The position numbers were made by a program, and so were the translations under genes. This document shows, piece after piece, positions 24,053 to 33,446 of a stretch of 64,000 nucleotides of DNA. The notes beneath the pieces were generated by a model that made no database searches, was not told the DNA's origin, and saw only the letters and a program-made list of their open reading frames with translations. The DNA comes from Thalassospira indica (GTDB taxonomy: Bacteria > Pseudomonadota > Alphaproteobacteria > Rhodospirillales > Thalassospiraceae), in NCBI RefSeq assembly GCF_003403095.1, contig NZ_CP031555.1, positions 3,278,501-3,342,500 on the forward strand. Reading direction: 5' to 3'. Numbering within the stretch: position 1 is the first letter of the stretch; the number at the start of each line of letters is the position of its first letter.

Positions 24053-25597
24053 TTATTCGGCGGCAACCGATTTATGGTCTGGCTTTTCCTGTGCCAAACG
24101 TTCGCGCAGGACCGCAATCTGATCCCCCGACAAGCGCAGGCCAAGCTTGGAACGACGCCAGATCAGGTCATCGATATCGCGCACCCACTCCTGATCGATC
24201 AGATAGCGGACCTCTGCCTCATACAGGTCATGACCGTAACATTTACCAAGATCACCAACAGTTTGGGCATCGCCAATGATCTGTTCGATCCGCGTCCCAT
24301 AGGCGCGCAGCAGGCGTTTGAGCATCACCGCATCCATCCACTCATAACGCGCGGCATAATCAGCAAAGGCCGCCTCATAGGATGCATTGGGGAAATCCCC
24401 GCCCGGCAGCACCGTATTTGCCGTCCATGGGGTGTCCTTGGCTCCCAGTTCCTTTGAGATGATCTGAAGCGCGTGTTCGGCAAGCTTGCGATAGGTGGTG
24501 ATTTTGCCACCAAACACATGCAGTGCCGGTGCCTTGTGATCTTTGGATTCAAGCTTCAGGGTATAATCTCGCGATACCTTGGACGCGTTTGCTTCCGCGC
24601 CCTCACCGGCATAAAGCGGGCGCACCCCGGAATAGGTCCAGACGACATCATCAGACGTGATCGGCTTTTTGAAATAACCGCTGGCAAGCTTGCACAGATA
24701 ATCGATTTCATCCTGATCAATCTTGACCTTGGCCGGATCGCCCTTGAAATCAACATCGGTGGTGCCGATCAGGGTGAAGTCATCCTGATAGGGAATGGCA
24801 AAGACAATGCGGCCATCACCATTCTGGAAGATATAGCAGAAATCATGATCGAACATCTTGGGCACGACAATATGGCTGCCCTTGACCAGACGGATGTTGG
24901 CCTTGGTATCGGATTTAACCACACCGTTTTTTGGATTGATCAGATCGGCACACCACGGACCGGCGGCATTGATCAGCATGCGGCCTGACACCGAACGGTT
25001 TTCGCCGGTTTCCTGATCGCGCAGCGTCACGTTCCAACCATCGCCTGCGCGGTTTGCCCCAACGCATTCAGTGCGGGTCAAAATCTCTGCCCCCATGTCC
25101 TTTGCGTCCATCGCATTGAGGACAACAAGCCGCGCATCATCGACCCAGCAATCGGAATAGACAAAGCCCTTGGTCATTTCGTCACGCAGCGGTGCACCTG
25201 AAACGTGCTTGGCAAATGAAATGCCCTCGGAGGCCGGAAGTTTTTTGCGCCCACCAAGATGGTCATACAGGAACAATCCAAGACGGATCATCCAGGCCGG
25301 ACGCAGATCCTTGCGGTGCGGCAGGACAAAGCGCAGCGGCCAGATGATATGTGGCGCATTATCCAACAGCACTTCACGTTCGGTCAGCGCTTCGCGCACC
25401 AGACGGAACTCGCAATGTTCAAGGTAACGCAACCCGCCATGGATCAGCTTGGTACTGGCCGACGAGGTCGCACTGGCCAGATCATCCTTTTCACACAACA
25501 ATACGTGAAGCCCCCGGCCCGCCGCATCGCGCGCGATCCCGGCACCGTTTATGCCGCCGCCAATAATGATCAGATCATAGTTTGAAGTGCCAGCCAT
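24053..25597 (-). CDS. glpD: aerobic glycerol-3-phosphate dehydrogenase
   Basis: A 514-residue FAD flavoenzyme oxidising sn-glycerol-3-phosphate to dihydroxyacetone phosphate and passing electrons to quinone. The N-terminal dinucleotide fold YDLIIIGGGINGAGIARDAA, the DLASATSSASTKLIHGGLRY active-site region and the C-terminal DAO domain are intact, and length equals E. coli GlpD. No glpF, glpK or glpR is adjacent. Two TTCGAA-type words lie upstream (25647-25673) and resemble those near the DeoR gene at 6 kb. Confidence 0.96.
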   Translation of the reverse strand: MAGTSNYDLIIIGGGINGAGIARDAAGRGLHVLLCEKDDLASATSSASTKLIHGGLRYLEHCEFRLVREALTEREVLLDNAPHIIWPLRFVLPHRKDLRPAWMIRLGLFLYDHLGGRKKLPASEGISFAKHVSGAPLRDEMTKGFVYSDCWVDDARLVVLNAMDAKDMGAEILTRTECVGANRAGDGWNVTLRDQETGENRSVSGRMLINAAGPWCADLINPKNGVVKSDTKANIRLVKGSHIVVPKMFDHDFCYIFQNGDGRIVFAIPYQDDFTLIGTTDVDFKGDPAKVKIDQDEIDYLCKLASGYFKKPITSDDVVWTYSGVRPLYAGEGAEANASKVSRDYTLKLESKDHKAPALHVFGGKITTYRKLAEHALQIISKELGAKDTPWTANTVLPGGDFPNASYEAAFADYAARYEWMDAVMLKRLLRAYGTRIEQIIGDAQTVGDLGKCYGHDLYEAEVRYLIDQEWVRDIDDLIWRRSKLGLRLSGDQIAVLRERLAQEKPDHKSVAAE

Positions 25598-25646
25598 TGG
25601 GGCCTCTCATCACATAAGGAAACTCGTTGATCTTCAAAATAGTTCA

Positions 25647-25778
25647 TTTTCGAAAATTTTCAAGTTTCGAATTGTGACATTTATTCGACACAGCCATGCG
25701 CCGCTTGCACGCACATGCTTCAGTTATGCTTGATAAACCCGAATCAACCACAGGAAAGAAAACGTTCATTCGTGAACG
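25647..25778. promoter_or_regulatory. cluster of TTCG/CGAA-type words upstream of glpD
   Basis: TTTTCGAAAA (25647-25656), GTTTCGAATT (25664-25673) and CGTTCATTCGTGAACG (25763-25778, inverted repeat). GlpR-type DeoR repressors bind such sequences upstream of glp genes; the regulator in this window at 6081 or an unlinked GlpR could act here. Confidence 0.4.
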
Positions 25779-25783
25779 AAAAT

Positions 25784-25818
25784 GAAAAACCCCGCCTGAG
25801 GTTCAGACGGGGATCAAG
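25784..25818 (-). terminator. rho-independent terminator of asnB
   Basis: Read on the minus strand: CCCCGTCTGAACCTCAGGCGGGG followed by TTTTTC, downstream of the asnB stop. Confidence 0.8.
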
Positions 25819-25861
25819 TGTGCGCAACACGCAAGATGCCAGAGCAAGATGTAAGAGCCGA

Positions 25862-27796
25862 TTAGGCCAGCCAGCGTTTCTGCCAGTCAGACAGCATGGC
25901 AATCGTCCAAAGCTGATGGCCCCAATTGCGCTTGCCCGACATATGTTCGGACCGAAGCTTTTCGATCTGGCGACGATCCAGACCAAAATCGGTATAAAGC
26001 GCTTCATTGGCCAGATGGTCGCCCATCCATTCATGAAGCGGCCCGCGCAGCCATTGCGCCAACGGCACGCCAAAGCCGGTTTTCGGCCGGTCAATCAGGT
26101 CGCGCGGAACATATTTATACAGGATCTGGCGCAGGGCATATTTGCCGACCGATCCGTTCATCTTAAGCCGGGCGGGCAAACGCCAGCCAAACTCGATCAC
26201 GCGGTGATCAATGAACGGCACGCGCACTTCAAGCGAATTGGCCATCGATGCCCGGTCCACCTTGGTCAGAACATCATCGACCATATACATCATCGTATCC
26301 ATGGCCTGCATGGAGGACACGTAATCAAGGTGACGGTTGCGACAGAACTTCTCGCCCGGCACACGGAATTTCTTGCTCGATGCATGCTTGCCGCGCAGCT
26401 TGTCGGGATCAAACAGCGAAATCAGCGCATGATAGCGATCAATATCATCGCGGATCGCCAGCAGCGGTGCGGCCTTGTGGATTTTATCGCCAATCGCACT
26501 GGTCGATTTTTTGCCCGGCATCAGGCCGACAAGTGTGTCCCAATGTTGCGGCGACAGCATGGTCAGCCCGCGCGACACAAGAGGCGCGCCAAATGGAATG
26601 CTGCCAGCCGCGCGACTGAGCTGCTTGGCCCACAAATAACGGTTATACCCGCCAAAAGTCTCATCGCCGCCATCGCCCGACAGGGCGACCGTGACATGCT
26701 TGCGGGTCAGGGCCGAAATCAGATAGGTCGGAATGGCGGAGCTGTCAAAGAACGGCTCGTCATAAGTTTCCGAAAGCTTCGGCACCAGATCAAGCGCATC
26801 TTGGGGCGTGACATAAAGTTCGGTATGATCGGTCTTGAGGTGCTTTGCCACTTCACCGGCGAAGGCCGCCTCGTTAAAGGCCTCGTCCTCGAAGCCGACC
26901 GAGAATGTCTTGACCGGCCGGTCTGAAACCGACTGCATCAGGGCAACGACGGTCGATGAATCAATCCCGCCCGACAGGAACGCGCCCAACGGCACATCGG
27001 CCACCATGCGGCGTTGAACCGCATCGCGCAGCAAATCTTCAAGCGCATCAATTGCGCTTTGATCATCGCCGCTCCAGGCATGTGTCTGACCGTTAAGCAC
27101 CGCATCTTCGACCGACCAATAGGCGTTTTCGGTCGCCTGATCATGCGATGAAATTTCAAGAATATGGCCGGGTTTGAGCATCTTGGCATGGGCGTAAATC
27201 GAAAGCCCGGACGGCACATAGCCAAAGCGCAAATAGGCATCAAGGCCGGTCTGGTTGACCTCGCGCGAGATGGCGTCGCCTGCCAGCAATCCTTTGACCT
27301 CGGACGCGAAACCGATATGGCCGTCATAGCGCGACCAGTAAAGCGGCTTGATGCCCAGACGGTCACGTACAAGGAACAGCTTCTTTTTCTGCCGATCCCA
27401 AAGGGCGATGGCAAACATGCCAATCAGGCGCTTGATGGTATCGCGCAGGCCCCAATGGGCAATACATTCGAGGATGACTTCCGTATCGGAATGGCCGCGC
27501 CACGTGATGTTGGCCGAGGCAAGCTTTTCACGCAGTTCCGGGGCGTTATAGATCTCGCCATTATAGACCATGACATAACGGCCATTGGCGGAATGCATCG
27601 GCTGTTTGCCGGCATCGGATAGATCAATGATGGCAAGGCGGCGCTGCCCAAGGGCAATCCCATCTTGCTCATCAAGCCAGACATCACCGCCATCCGGGCC
27701 ACGGTGATACAGCGCATCATTCATGCGCGACATACGATCACCCAAGCGCGTTGCATCAGCTTGTTCAGACAGCCATAAACCGGCAATTCCACACAT
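25862..27796 (-). CDS. asnB: asparagine synthetase, glutamine-hydrolysing
   Basis: A 644-residue protein beginning MCGIAGLWLSEQ; Cys2 is the Ntn glutaminase nucleophile. The N-terminal domain has RRLAIIDLSDAGKQPM and NGEIYN; the C-terminal synthetase domain has the PP-loop GAFLSGGIDSSTV and ALSGDGGDETFGGYNRYLW. It is longer than E. coli AsnB (554) and matches the bacterial group often found in surface-polysaccharide loci, so an amidated sugar rather than free asparagine could be the product; flanking genes give no support for either. Confidence 0.92.
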   Translation of the reverse strand: MCGIAGLWLSEQADATRLGDRMSRMNDALYHRGPDGGDVWLDEQDGIALGQRRLAIIDLSDAGKQPMHSANGRYVMVYNGEIYNAPELREKLASANITWRGHSDTEVILECIAHWGLRDTIKRLIGMFAIALWDRQKKKLFLVRDRLGIKPLYWSRYDGHIGFASEVKGLLAGDAISREVNQTGLDAYLRFGYVPSGLSIYAHAKMLKPGHILEISSHDQATENAYWSVEDAVLNGQTHAWSGDDQSAIDALEDLLRDAVQRRMVADVPLGAFLSGGIDSSTVVALMQSVSDRPVKTFSVGFEDEAFNEAAFAGEVAKHLKTDHTELYVTPQDALDLVPKLSETYDEPFFDSSAIPTYLISALTRKHVTVALSGDGGDETFGGYNRYLWAKQLSRAAGSIPFGAPLVSRGLTMLSPQHWDTLVGLMPGKKSTSAIGDKIHKAAPLLAIRDDIDRYHALISLFDPDKLRGKHASSKKFRVPGEKFCRNRHLDYVSSMQAMDTMMYMVDDVLTKVDRASMANSLEVRVPFIDHRVIEFGWRLPARLKMNGSVGKYALRQILYKYVPRDLIDRPKTGFGVPLAQWLRGPLHEWMGDHLANEALYTDFGLDRRQIEKLRSEHMSGKRNWGHQLWTIAMLSDWQKRWLA

Positions 27797-27889
27797 GAAA
27801 ATATCCTGTAAAGCCCTGCCGTTACTTAAAACAATAACGGTGTGCCCTACAATGAAAACATTCGCAAAAGCCGGGTAATTCGACGATTT

Positions 27890-29791
27890 TTAACGTCGAT
27901 TGATCCCAAGCCGCGCCATCCGGCGATAAAGCGTGTTGCGCCCAATGCCCAGTGCCTTGGCGGTGTTGCTGATGTGCCATTGCTGATCATCAAGGACTTG
28001 GCGCAGGGCATCGGCCTCCGCCCGTGCGATGGTCTGGCCCGGCGATGGCGGCGCTGTATCCTGCGTCACATCGAAATCATCGGGCAGATGATTGGGCTCA
28101 ATCACTCCGTCTTCGGCAAAGACAGCGGCATATTGCAAAACATTGATCAGTTCGCGCACATTTCCCGGCCAGCGGTGAGCCGTCAAAAGTGCCAGAACAT
28201 CATCACTGCATGCGACATAGTCGTCCGACAACGCCGCCAATAGCCGCCCAATCAGATCCGCAAGATCACTGCGTTCGCGTAACGGCGGCACCGCAAGGCG
28301 CGCGCCCTTGATGCGATAAAGCAGGTCTTCACGGAATTTGCCCTCGGCCACCGCCGCATTCAGGTCGACATTGCTCGCACAGATCAGGCGGAAATCGACC
28401 GGCACGGACTTTGTACTGCCAAGCGGCTCCACCGTCCGACTTTCAAGCACACGCAGCAATCGGCCTTGGGCGGCCAGCGGCATATCGCCAATTTCATCGA
28501 GAAACAGCGTGCCGCCATTGGCCTCGCGGATGCGGCCGCCAAAGCCATCGCGTGCCGCCCCGGTAAAGGCGCCACCGGCATGACCAAACAGTTCGTTTTC
28601 AATCAGTCCTTCGGGAAGGGCGGCACAGTTGATCGCAACAAACGCCTTTGATTTACCAAGGGTGGCATCATGAATATGACGGGCCAGATATTCCTTGCCG
28701 CTGCCGGTTTCGCCTGACATCAGGACATTGATATCGCGCGCATGAAGCCGCGTTCCGATTTCAAAAATACGCCGAAGGGCGGCGTCCTTGTCCGGGATGT
28801 CGGTCGTGCGTCGGGCTGGCAGGGATGGCGCCTTGCGCGCCACCGGTGTTGAGCGCCCGACATAACGGCGGCGCATACGTTGCGGTATGGTGACACTGCC
28901 AAACAGAACACCACCGCCCGCGATATTAAGCGGGGTTGCCGATGGTCCCTGCCCGTCCGGGCTTGCCAGTTTGGCAATCAGGTTGTCGACATCCATCTCG
29001 AACATATCGGCGATATCGGCGGAATTGTCGCATGCCGCCAGAATGCGACGCGCAGTCGATGTTGCCCCGCTGATTGTGCCATCTGGCGCAATCGAAATCA
29101 TCGCATCACGGGTTGATCCGACATGGCGGGCATCGGGATGAAGGTGGACAATCACATCACCGGCGCGTTCATCAAAAAACAGGATACGTTCAAGCGCATC
29201 GGCGTAATCGGCCACCATGCCGCGCACGCGCAGGCAATCGGGGCGTTTGATATCTTCGCGCACAGCCGACACATCCAGGACCGAGCACACCTTGCCATCG
29301 GGATCAAAGACGGGGGCGGCGGTGCAGGTCAGAACCGAATGCTGGGCCAGGAAATGTTCATCCTTGTGGATGGTGATCGGGCGGCCTTCGACAATACAGG
29401 TACCAATGCCATTGGTGCCTTCGCGTTCCTCGCTCCAGACCGCACCGGGGAGCAGGCCGTTGGTGCGAAATGACGGCAAAAGCGAATGGGCCGCAACACT
29501 GTCAAGGATGACACCACTATTATCGGTCAGAAACACCGCATAGCCGGATGCATCAATCTTGCGGTAAAGGGTACGCACCAGATCGTGGGCATGGTGATAA
29601 AGCCGCCCGTTGCGATCACGCAATTGCCGGGTCTGGCTTTCAGATATGACTTCGGGACGGCGCAGGGTGTCATGAGCCAGACCAAAGCGTTGTTCACACC
29701 GTTGCCAGCTTTCAAGCACCGCACGATTTTGCGCCCCGCCGCTCAGCTGCAGGGCTGCTTCTATCCGTCCGCCGGGAATGTTTCCTGACAT
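27890..29791 (-). CDS. sigma-54-dependent transcriptional activator (AcoR-like)
   Basis: A 633-residue protein from ATG 29791 (MSGNIPGGR...), with GGGAG nine bases upstream; an in-frame ATG at 29866 is less likely. Order: GAF-like sensory domain (about 70-200), AAA+ domain with Walker A GETGSGKEYLA, the sigma-54-contacting loop ELFGHAGGAFTGA (GAFTGA), Walker B GGTLFLDEIGD, and a C-terminal Fis-type helix-turn-helix (ISNTAKALGIGRNTLYRRM). It is divergent from an aldehyde dehydrogenase with a good -24/-12 promoter, so it is the likely activator of that gene in response to an alcohol, aldehyde or acetoin-like inducer. Confidence 0.9.
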   Translation of the reverse strand: MSGNIPGGRIEAALQLSGGAQNRAVLESWQRCEQRFGLAHDTLRRPEVISESQTRQLRDRNGRLYHHAHDLVRTLYRKIDASGYAVFLTDNSGVILDSVAAHSLLPSFRTNGLLPGAVWSEEREGTNGIGTCIVEGRPITIHKDEHFLAQHSVLTCTAAPVFDPDGKVCSVLDVSAVREDIKRPDCLRVRGMVADYADALERILFFDERAGDVIVHLHPDARHVGSTRDAMISIAPDGTISGATSTARRILAACDNSADIADMFEMDVDNLIAKLASPDGQGPSATPLNIAGGGVLFGSVTIPQRMRRRYVGRSTPVARKAPSLPARRTTDIPDKDAALRRIFEIGTRLHARDINVLMSGETGSGKEYLARHIHDATLGKSKAFVAINCAALPEGLIENELFGHAGGAFTGAARDGFGGRIREANGGTLFLDEIGDMPLAAQGRLLRVLESRTVEPLGSTKSVPVDFRLICASNVDLNAAVAEGKFREDLLYRIKGARLAVPPLRERSDLADLIGRLLAALSDDYVACSDDVLALLTAHRWPGNVRELINVLQYAAVFAEDGVIEPNHLPDDFDVTQDTAPPSPGQTIARAEADALRQVLDDQQWHISNTAKALGIGRNTLYRRMARLGINRR

Positions 29792-29950
29792 AGACGCTAT
29801 CTCCCTTGTGTCGGTGTTTTTGCCATTGTTTTGGCCCGGATTTTTCCGGTGCGTGACTTTTGTCACAGCCGATCACAGGCCAAATCGTAACACATTTGAC
29901 GTCCCCCACGCCAAACAGTTTCGCCCGCCAAATCCGGCAAAACCGTGAGT

Positions 29951-29966
29951 GTTCCATTTTTGGAAC
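29951..29966. promoter_or_regulatory. palindrome GTTCCA-TTTT-TGGAAC, probable activator site
   Basis: Perfect 6-bp inverted repeat about 125 bases upstream of the -24/-12 promoter; CTGTTCC at 29984-29990 repeats one half. Position and symmetry fit an enhancer site for the divergent sigma-54 activator. Confidence 0.5.
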
Positions 29967-30087
29967 AATTTGTGCCAATCGCCCTGTTCCAGTCATGCCG
30001 ATGGCACAAAACCCGCGGCTCAACCGGGAACGCTCAACCATCTGAAAAACAGGTTCTTTCTGACAAACCGGTATCGAAATCGGCAAG

Positions 30088-30102
30088 TGGCACGACCTTT
30101 GC
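30088..30102 (+). promoter_or_regulatory. sigma-54 promoter (-24/-12) of the aldehyde dehydrogenase gene
   Basis: TGGCACGACCTTTGC, matching TGGCAC-N5-TTGC with GG and GC ten bases apart; 65 bases before the ATG. It fits the adjacent sigma-54 activator. Confidence 0.75.
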
Positions 30103-30167
30103 GGGTAACGGATCGTCATAATCAAAAATGCGGGCGGCAAATCGCCCGTTATCTCGGAGGAACCCAA

Positions 30168-31688
30168 ATGATCTACAAGAATCCAAATGACTCTGGCAGC
30201 AAGGTCAGCTTCAAGAGCCGCTATGAAAACTTCATTGGCGGTGAATGGGTGGCCCCTGCAAAGGGTCAGTATTTTGAAAATGTGTCGCCGGTAAATGGCA
30301 AGCCGTTCTGCGAAATCGCACGATCGAGCTCTGCAGACATCGAAAAGGCCCTTGATGCCGCACATGCCGCCTTCCCGGCCTGGGGCAAGACCTCGGTCAC
30401 GGAACGGGCCAACATGCTCAACAAGATTGCTGATCGTATGGAAGCCAATCTTGAAATGCTGGCCGTCGCCGAAACGTGGGACAATGGCAAGGCCGTGCGT
30501 GAAACGCTGGCAGCCGACATCCCGCTTGCCATTGACCATTTCCGCTATTTCGCAGGCGCCATCCGCGCGCAGGAAGGCTCGCTTGGCGAGATTGACGACA
30601 ACACGGTCGCCTATCACTTCCATGAGCCGCTTGGCGTGGTCGGTCAGATCATCCCATGGAACTTCCCGATCCTGATGGCGGTGTGGAAACTGGCCCCGGC
30701 CCTTGCCGCGGGTAACTGTGTGGTTCTGAAACCGGCCGAACAGACCCCGGCATCGATCTGCGTTCTGATGGAACTGATTTCTGATCTGATCCCGGCGGGT
30801 GTGGTCAACGTTGTGCAGGGCTTTGGCGTGGAGGCTGGCAAGCCGCTGGCACAAAGCAACCGTGTGGCCAAGGTCGCCTTCACGGGTGAAACCACTACCG
30901 GCCGCCTTATCATGCAATATGCATCGGAAAACATCATTCCGGTGACCTTGGAGCTTGGTGGCAAGTCGCCGAACATCTTCTTTGAAGATATCATGGCGGC
31001 GGATGATGATTTCCGCCAAAAGGCCGCCGAAGGCATGGCGATGTTTGCCCTGAACCAGGGTGAAGTTTGCACCTGCCCGTCGCGCGCGATCATTCAGGAA
31101 AGCATCTATGACAAGTTCATGGATAGCGTGCTGTCGCGTATTGCCAACATCAAACAGGGCAACCCGCTTGATACCGACACCATGATGGGTGCGCAGGCAT
31201 CGACCGAGCAGATGGAAAAGATCATGTCCTATCTGGATATCGGCAAACAGGAAGGTGCCGAAGTCCTGTGTGGCGGTGACAAGGCCGATCTGGGTGGAGA
31301 TCTTTCGGATGGTTTCTATATCCAGCCGACCATCTTCAAGGGCCATAACCGCATGCGGATTTTCCAGGAGGAAATCTTTGGCCCGGTCGTATCGGCCACC
31401 ACGTTCAAGGACGACGCCGAGGCGCTGCATATCGCCAATGACACGCTATATGGCCTTGGGGCTGGTGTCTGGACGCGGGATGCCAACCGTTCATATCGCT
31501 TCGGCCGGGACATCAAGGCCGGTCGTGTGTGGACCAACTGCTATCACCTCTATCCGGCGCATGCGGCTTTTGGCGGCTACAAGCAATCGGGCATCGGGCG
31601 TGAAAACCACAAGATGATGCTGAACCATTATCAGCAGACCAAGAACCTTCTGGTTTCCTACGATCCGAAACCGATGGGCTTCTTCTGA
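30168..31688 (+). CDS. NAD-dependent aldehyde dehydrogenase (AldB/AcoD/ExaC type)
   Basis: A 506-residue enzyme from ATG 30168, with CGGAGG eight bases upstream. Catalytic Cys lies in [12 protein letters not shown], general-base Glu in [12 protein letters not shown], and the Rossmann motif [11 protein letters not shown] is normal. Length and the partner DUF779 gene are those of the acetaldehyde/aliphatic aldehyde dehydrogenase group, oxidising short aldehydes to acids with NAD. Expression is probably sigma-54-dependent through the divergent activator. No alcohol dehydrogenase is adjacent. Confidence 0.93.
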   Translation: MIYKNPNDSGSKVSFKSRYENFIGGEWVAPAKGQYFENVSPVNGKPFCEIARSSSADIEKALDAAHAAFPAWGKTSVTERANMLNKIADRMEANLEMLAVAETWDNGKAVRETLAADIPLAIDHFRYFAGAIRAQEGSLGEIDDNTVAYHFHEPLGVVGQIIPWNFPILMAVWKLAPALAAGNCVVLKPAEQTPASICVLMELISDLIPAGVVNVVQGFGVEAGKPLAQSNRVAKVAFTGETTTGRLIMQYASENIIPVTLELGGKSPNIFFEDIMAADDDFRQKAAEGMAMFALNQGEVCTCPSRAIIQESIYDKFMDSVLSRIANIKQGNPLDTDTMMGAQASTEQMEKIMSYLDIGKQEGAEVLCGGDKADLGGDLSDGFYIQPTIFKGHNRMRIFQEEIFGPVVSATTFKDDAEALHIANDTLYGLGAGVWTRDANRSYRFGRDIKAGRVWTNCYHLYPAHAAFGGYKQSGIGRENHKMMLNHYQQTKNLLVSYDPKPMGFF

Positions 31689-31705
31689 TCCGATCCTCTT
31701 CACAG

Positions 31706-31733
31706 CCGGACGCGAGGCCAACCTCGCGTCCGG
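31706..31733. repeat. 12-bp perfect hairpin between aldehyde dehydrogenase and DUF779 genes
   Basis: CCGGACGCGAGG ccaa CCTCGCGTCCGG. There is no T-tract; it may stabilise the upstream mRNA or attenuate transcription into the DUF779 gene. Confidence 0.6.
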
Positions 31734-31760
31734 TCGCCTTTCGCAAAGAAGGAGGTGACA

Positions 31761-32162
31761 TTGACTGGATCAGAAAACGCGCCTGACAGGGTGGTTGCGA
31801 CAGATGCCGCAATTGAACTGATCAGGAAGCTTAAGGATATCCACGGGCCGGTGATGTTTCACCAGTCGGGCGGCTGTTGCGATGGCAGTGCGCCGATGTG
31901 CTTTCCGGACGGAGAGTTCAAAACCGGTGATCAGGATGTGTTGCTGGGCGAGATTGAAGGCAGTCCGTTTTATATCGGGCGCGCACAGTTCGAATATTGG
32001 CGTCATACCCAACTGATCATTGATGTGGTCGATGGGCGCGGCGGCATGTTTTCGCTGGAGGGCCCGGAAGGCAAACGCTTCCTGACCCGATCGCGCATCT
32101 TTAGCGACGATGAATGGAACGCGCTTAAGGCGCATGAAGAAAAGGCACCAATCACGGATTAG
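31761..32162 (+). CDS. DUF779 family protein
   Basis: A 133-residue protein. I choose TTG 31761 because AAGGAGG ends five bases before it; the GTG at 31755 overlaps that site. Cys-rich segment QSGGCCDGSAPMCF is the family signature and may bind metal. DUF779 genes are regularly found beside aldehyde dehydrogenases of this type; a role in enzyme assembly or metal handling is plausible but unproven. Confidence 0.88.
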   Translation: MTGSENAPDRVVATDAAIELIRKLKDIHGPVMFHQSGGCCDGSAPMCFPDGEFKTGDQDVLLGEIEGSPFYIGRAQFEYWRHTQLIIDVVDGRGGMFSLEGPEGKRFLTRSRIFSDDEWNALKAHEEKAPITD

Positions 32163-32297
32163 CAAAGCCATCGCTTTGCGATCCTGGATCTACCCGGGCG
32201 TTTCGTTTCCGACATCTCCTCCCATGGTGTCCACCCCCAGCGAAACGCCATAAGAAGCTGCCAGCTTATCCGGCGCATGTGCGGCTTCTTCCCCCTT

Positions 32298-32335
32298 GCC
32301 CGCTGCTTCCCCATTTGGGCAGCGGGCATTTTTTA
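32298..32335 (+). terminator. rho-independent terminator after DUF779 gene
   Basis: GCCCGCTGC ttccccatttgg GCAGCGGGC followed by ATTTTTTAT; also partly overlaps the 3' end of the convergent transporter gene. Confidence 0.85.
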
Positions 32336-33337
32336 TGCCAGAACTACAAGCACCACCCCCGAAAGGGCGCAGAGAAACATCAGCGACAACAGGGCAGCTA
32401 TCACCACCCGCCCGCCGACATGCAGGACATTGCGGATATCGACACTCAATCCCAAAGCAGCCATGGCAAGGATGGTCAGGAAGGACGATGTCGTTTTGAT
32501 CGGCGCGCGGGCAACATCCGGGATCAGATCAAACGAACAGGCCACCATCATGGCGATAAAGCCGATAATGAACCACGGCACAACCTGCGCAATCGGAAGC
32601 TTCGTCTCACGTGCCCGACCGCCAATCACGGCCAGCGCAAAGATCACTGGCCCCAGCATCAAAACCCGGATCAGCTTGACCAGTGTGCCTACCTGAACCG
32701 CAAGGGTGCCGGCCGGGGCGGTTGCCGCCAGAACCTGTGGCACGGCATAAACGGTAAGGCCGGAAAAAATACCATATTGGGTTGCCGATAATCCAAGCCC
32801 GGCATGAAGCATCGGCAAGACAAAAACAAACAAGACACCCAAAACCGCAGTGAACGAGATAGATGCCGCTACATCATCCGATTGCGCCTCAATCACTGGC
32901 GCGGTTGCCGCAATTGCCGAATTGCCACAGATCGAATTGCCGCACGCCACCAGCATCGAAAGATGGTTGGAAAGACCAAGCGCCCGACCAATGTGGTAGC
33001 TGACAAACAGGCTGATACAAACGACCGCGATGATGGCCGCGACCAACCCGCCACCGGCCGATCCGATGGCCTGCGCGCTGATCGATGCGCCCAGCAACAC
33101 AATGGCAATTTCAAGCAACGTCTTGGCACAAAACCGCACCCCGGCAAAATAGCGCGGCGCCAATCCAAACACCGATCGCACCACCACCCCGATCAGAATG
33201 GCAAAAACCAGACTTTCCACCCAGCCACGCCCGAACAACATACGCTCGGCATGTTCGGCCAGCTTCGCGGCAAGTGCGACCAAAACGGTCACGGCAAGCC
33301 CGGGCAGGATCGGTTTGAGGTGGGTGTTAAAAAACAT
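32333..33337 (-). CDS. YeiH/UPF0324-type putative sulfate exporter
   Basis: A 334-residue integral membrane protein with about ten hydrophobic helices; segments GNSICGNSAIAATAPVI and LFVSYHIGRALGLSNHLSML are the conserved family core. Members are annotated as putative sulfate exporters, and some respond to sulfite or taurine metabolism. It is divergent from a LysR regulator, the usual YeiH-YeiE arrangement. Confidence 0.88.
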   Translation of the reverse strand: MFFNTHLKPILPGLAVTVLVALAAKLAEHAERMLFGRGWVESLVFAILIGVVVRSVFGLAPRYFAGVRFCAKTLLEIAIVLLGASISAQAIGSAGGGLVAAIIAVVCISLFVSYHIGRALGLSNHLSMLVACGNSICGNSAIAATAPVIEAQSDDVAASISFTAVLGVLFVFVLPMLHAGLGLSATQYGIFSGLTVYAVPQVLAATAPAGTLAVQVGTLVKLIRVLMLGPVIFALAVIGGRARETKLPIAQVVPWFIIGFIAMMVACSFDLIPDVARAPIKTTSSFLTILAMAALGLSVDIRNVLHVGGRVVIAALLSLMFLCALSGVVLVVLA

Positions 33338-33446
33338 GGTTTTCCTGTGTTTTGATCACAGGCAGAAAATCTCACGCCCAACCATTTACTTCCATCGAAT
33401 AAAAATTCATATTTCATTCGATTAAATTGAACAGTTGAACATAACC

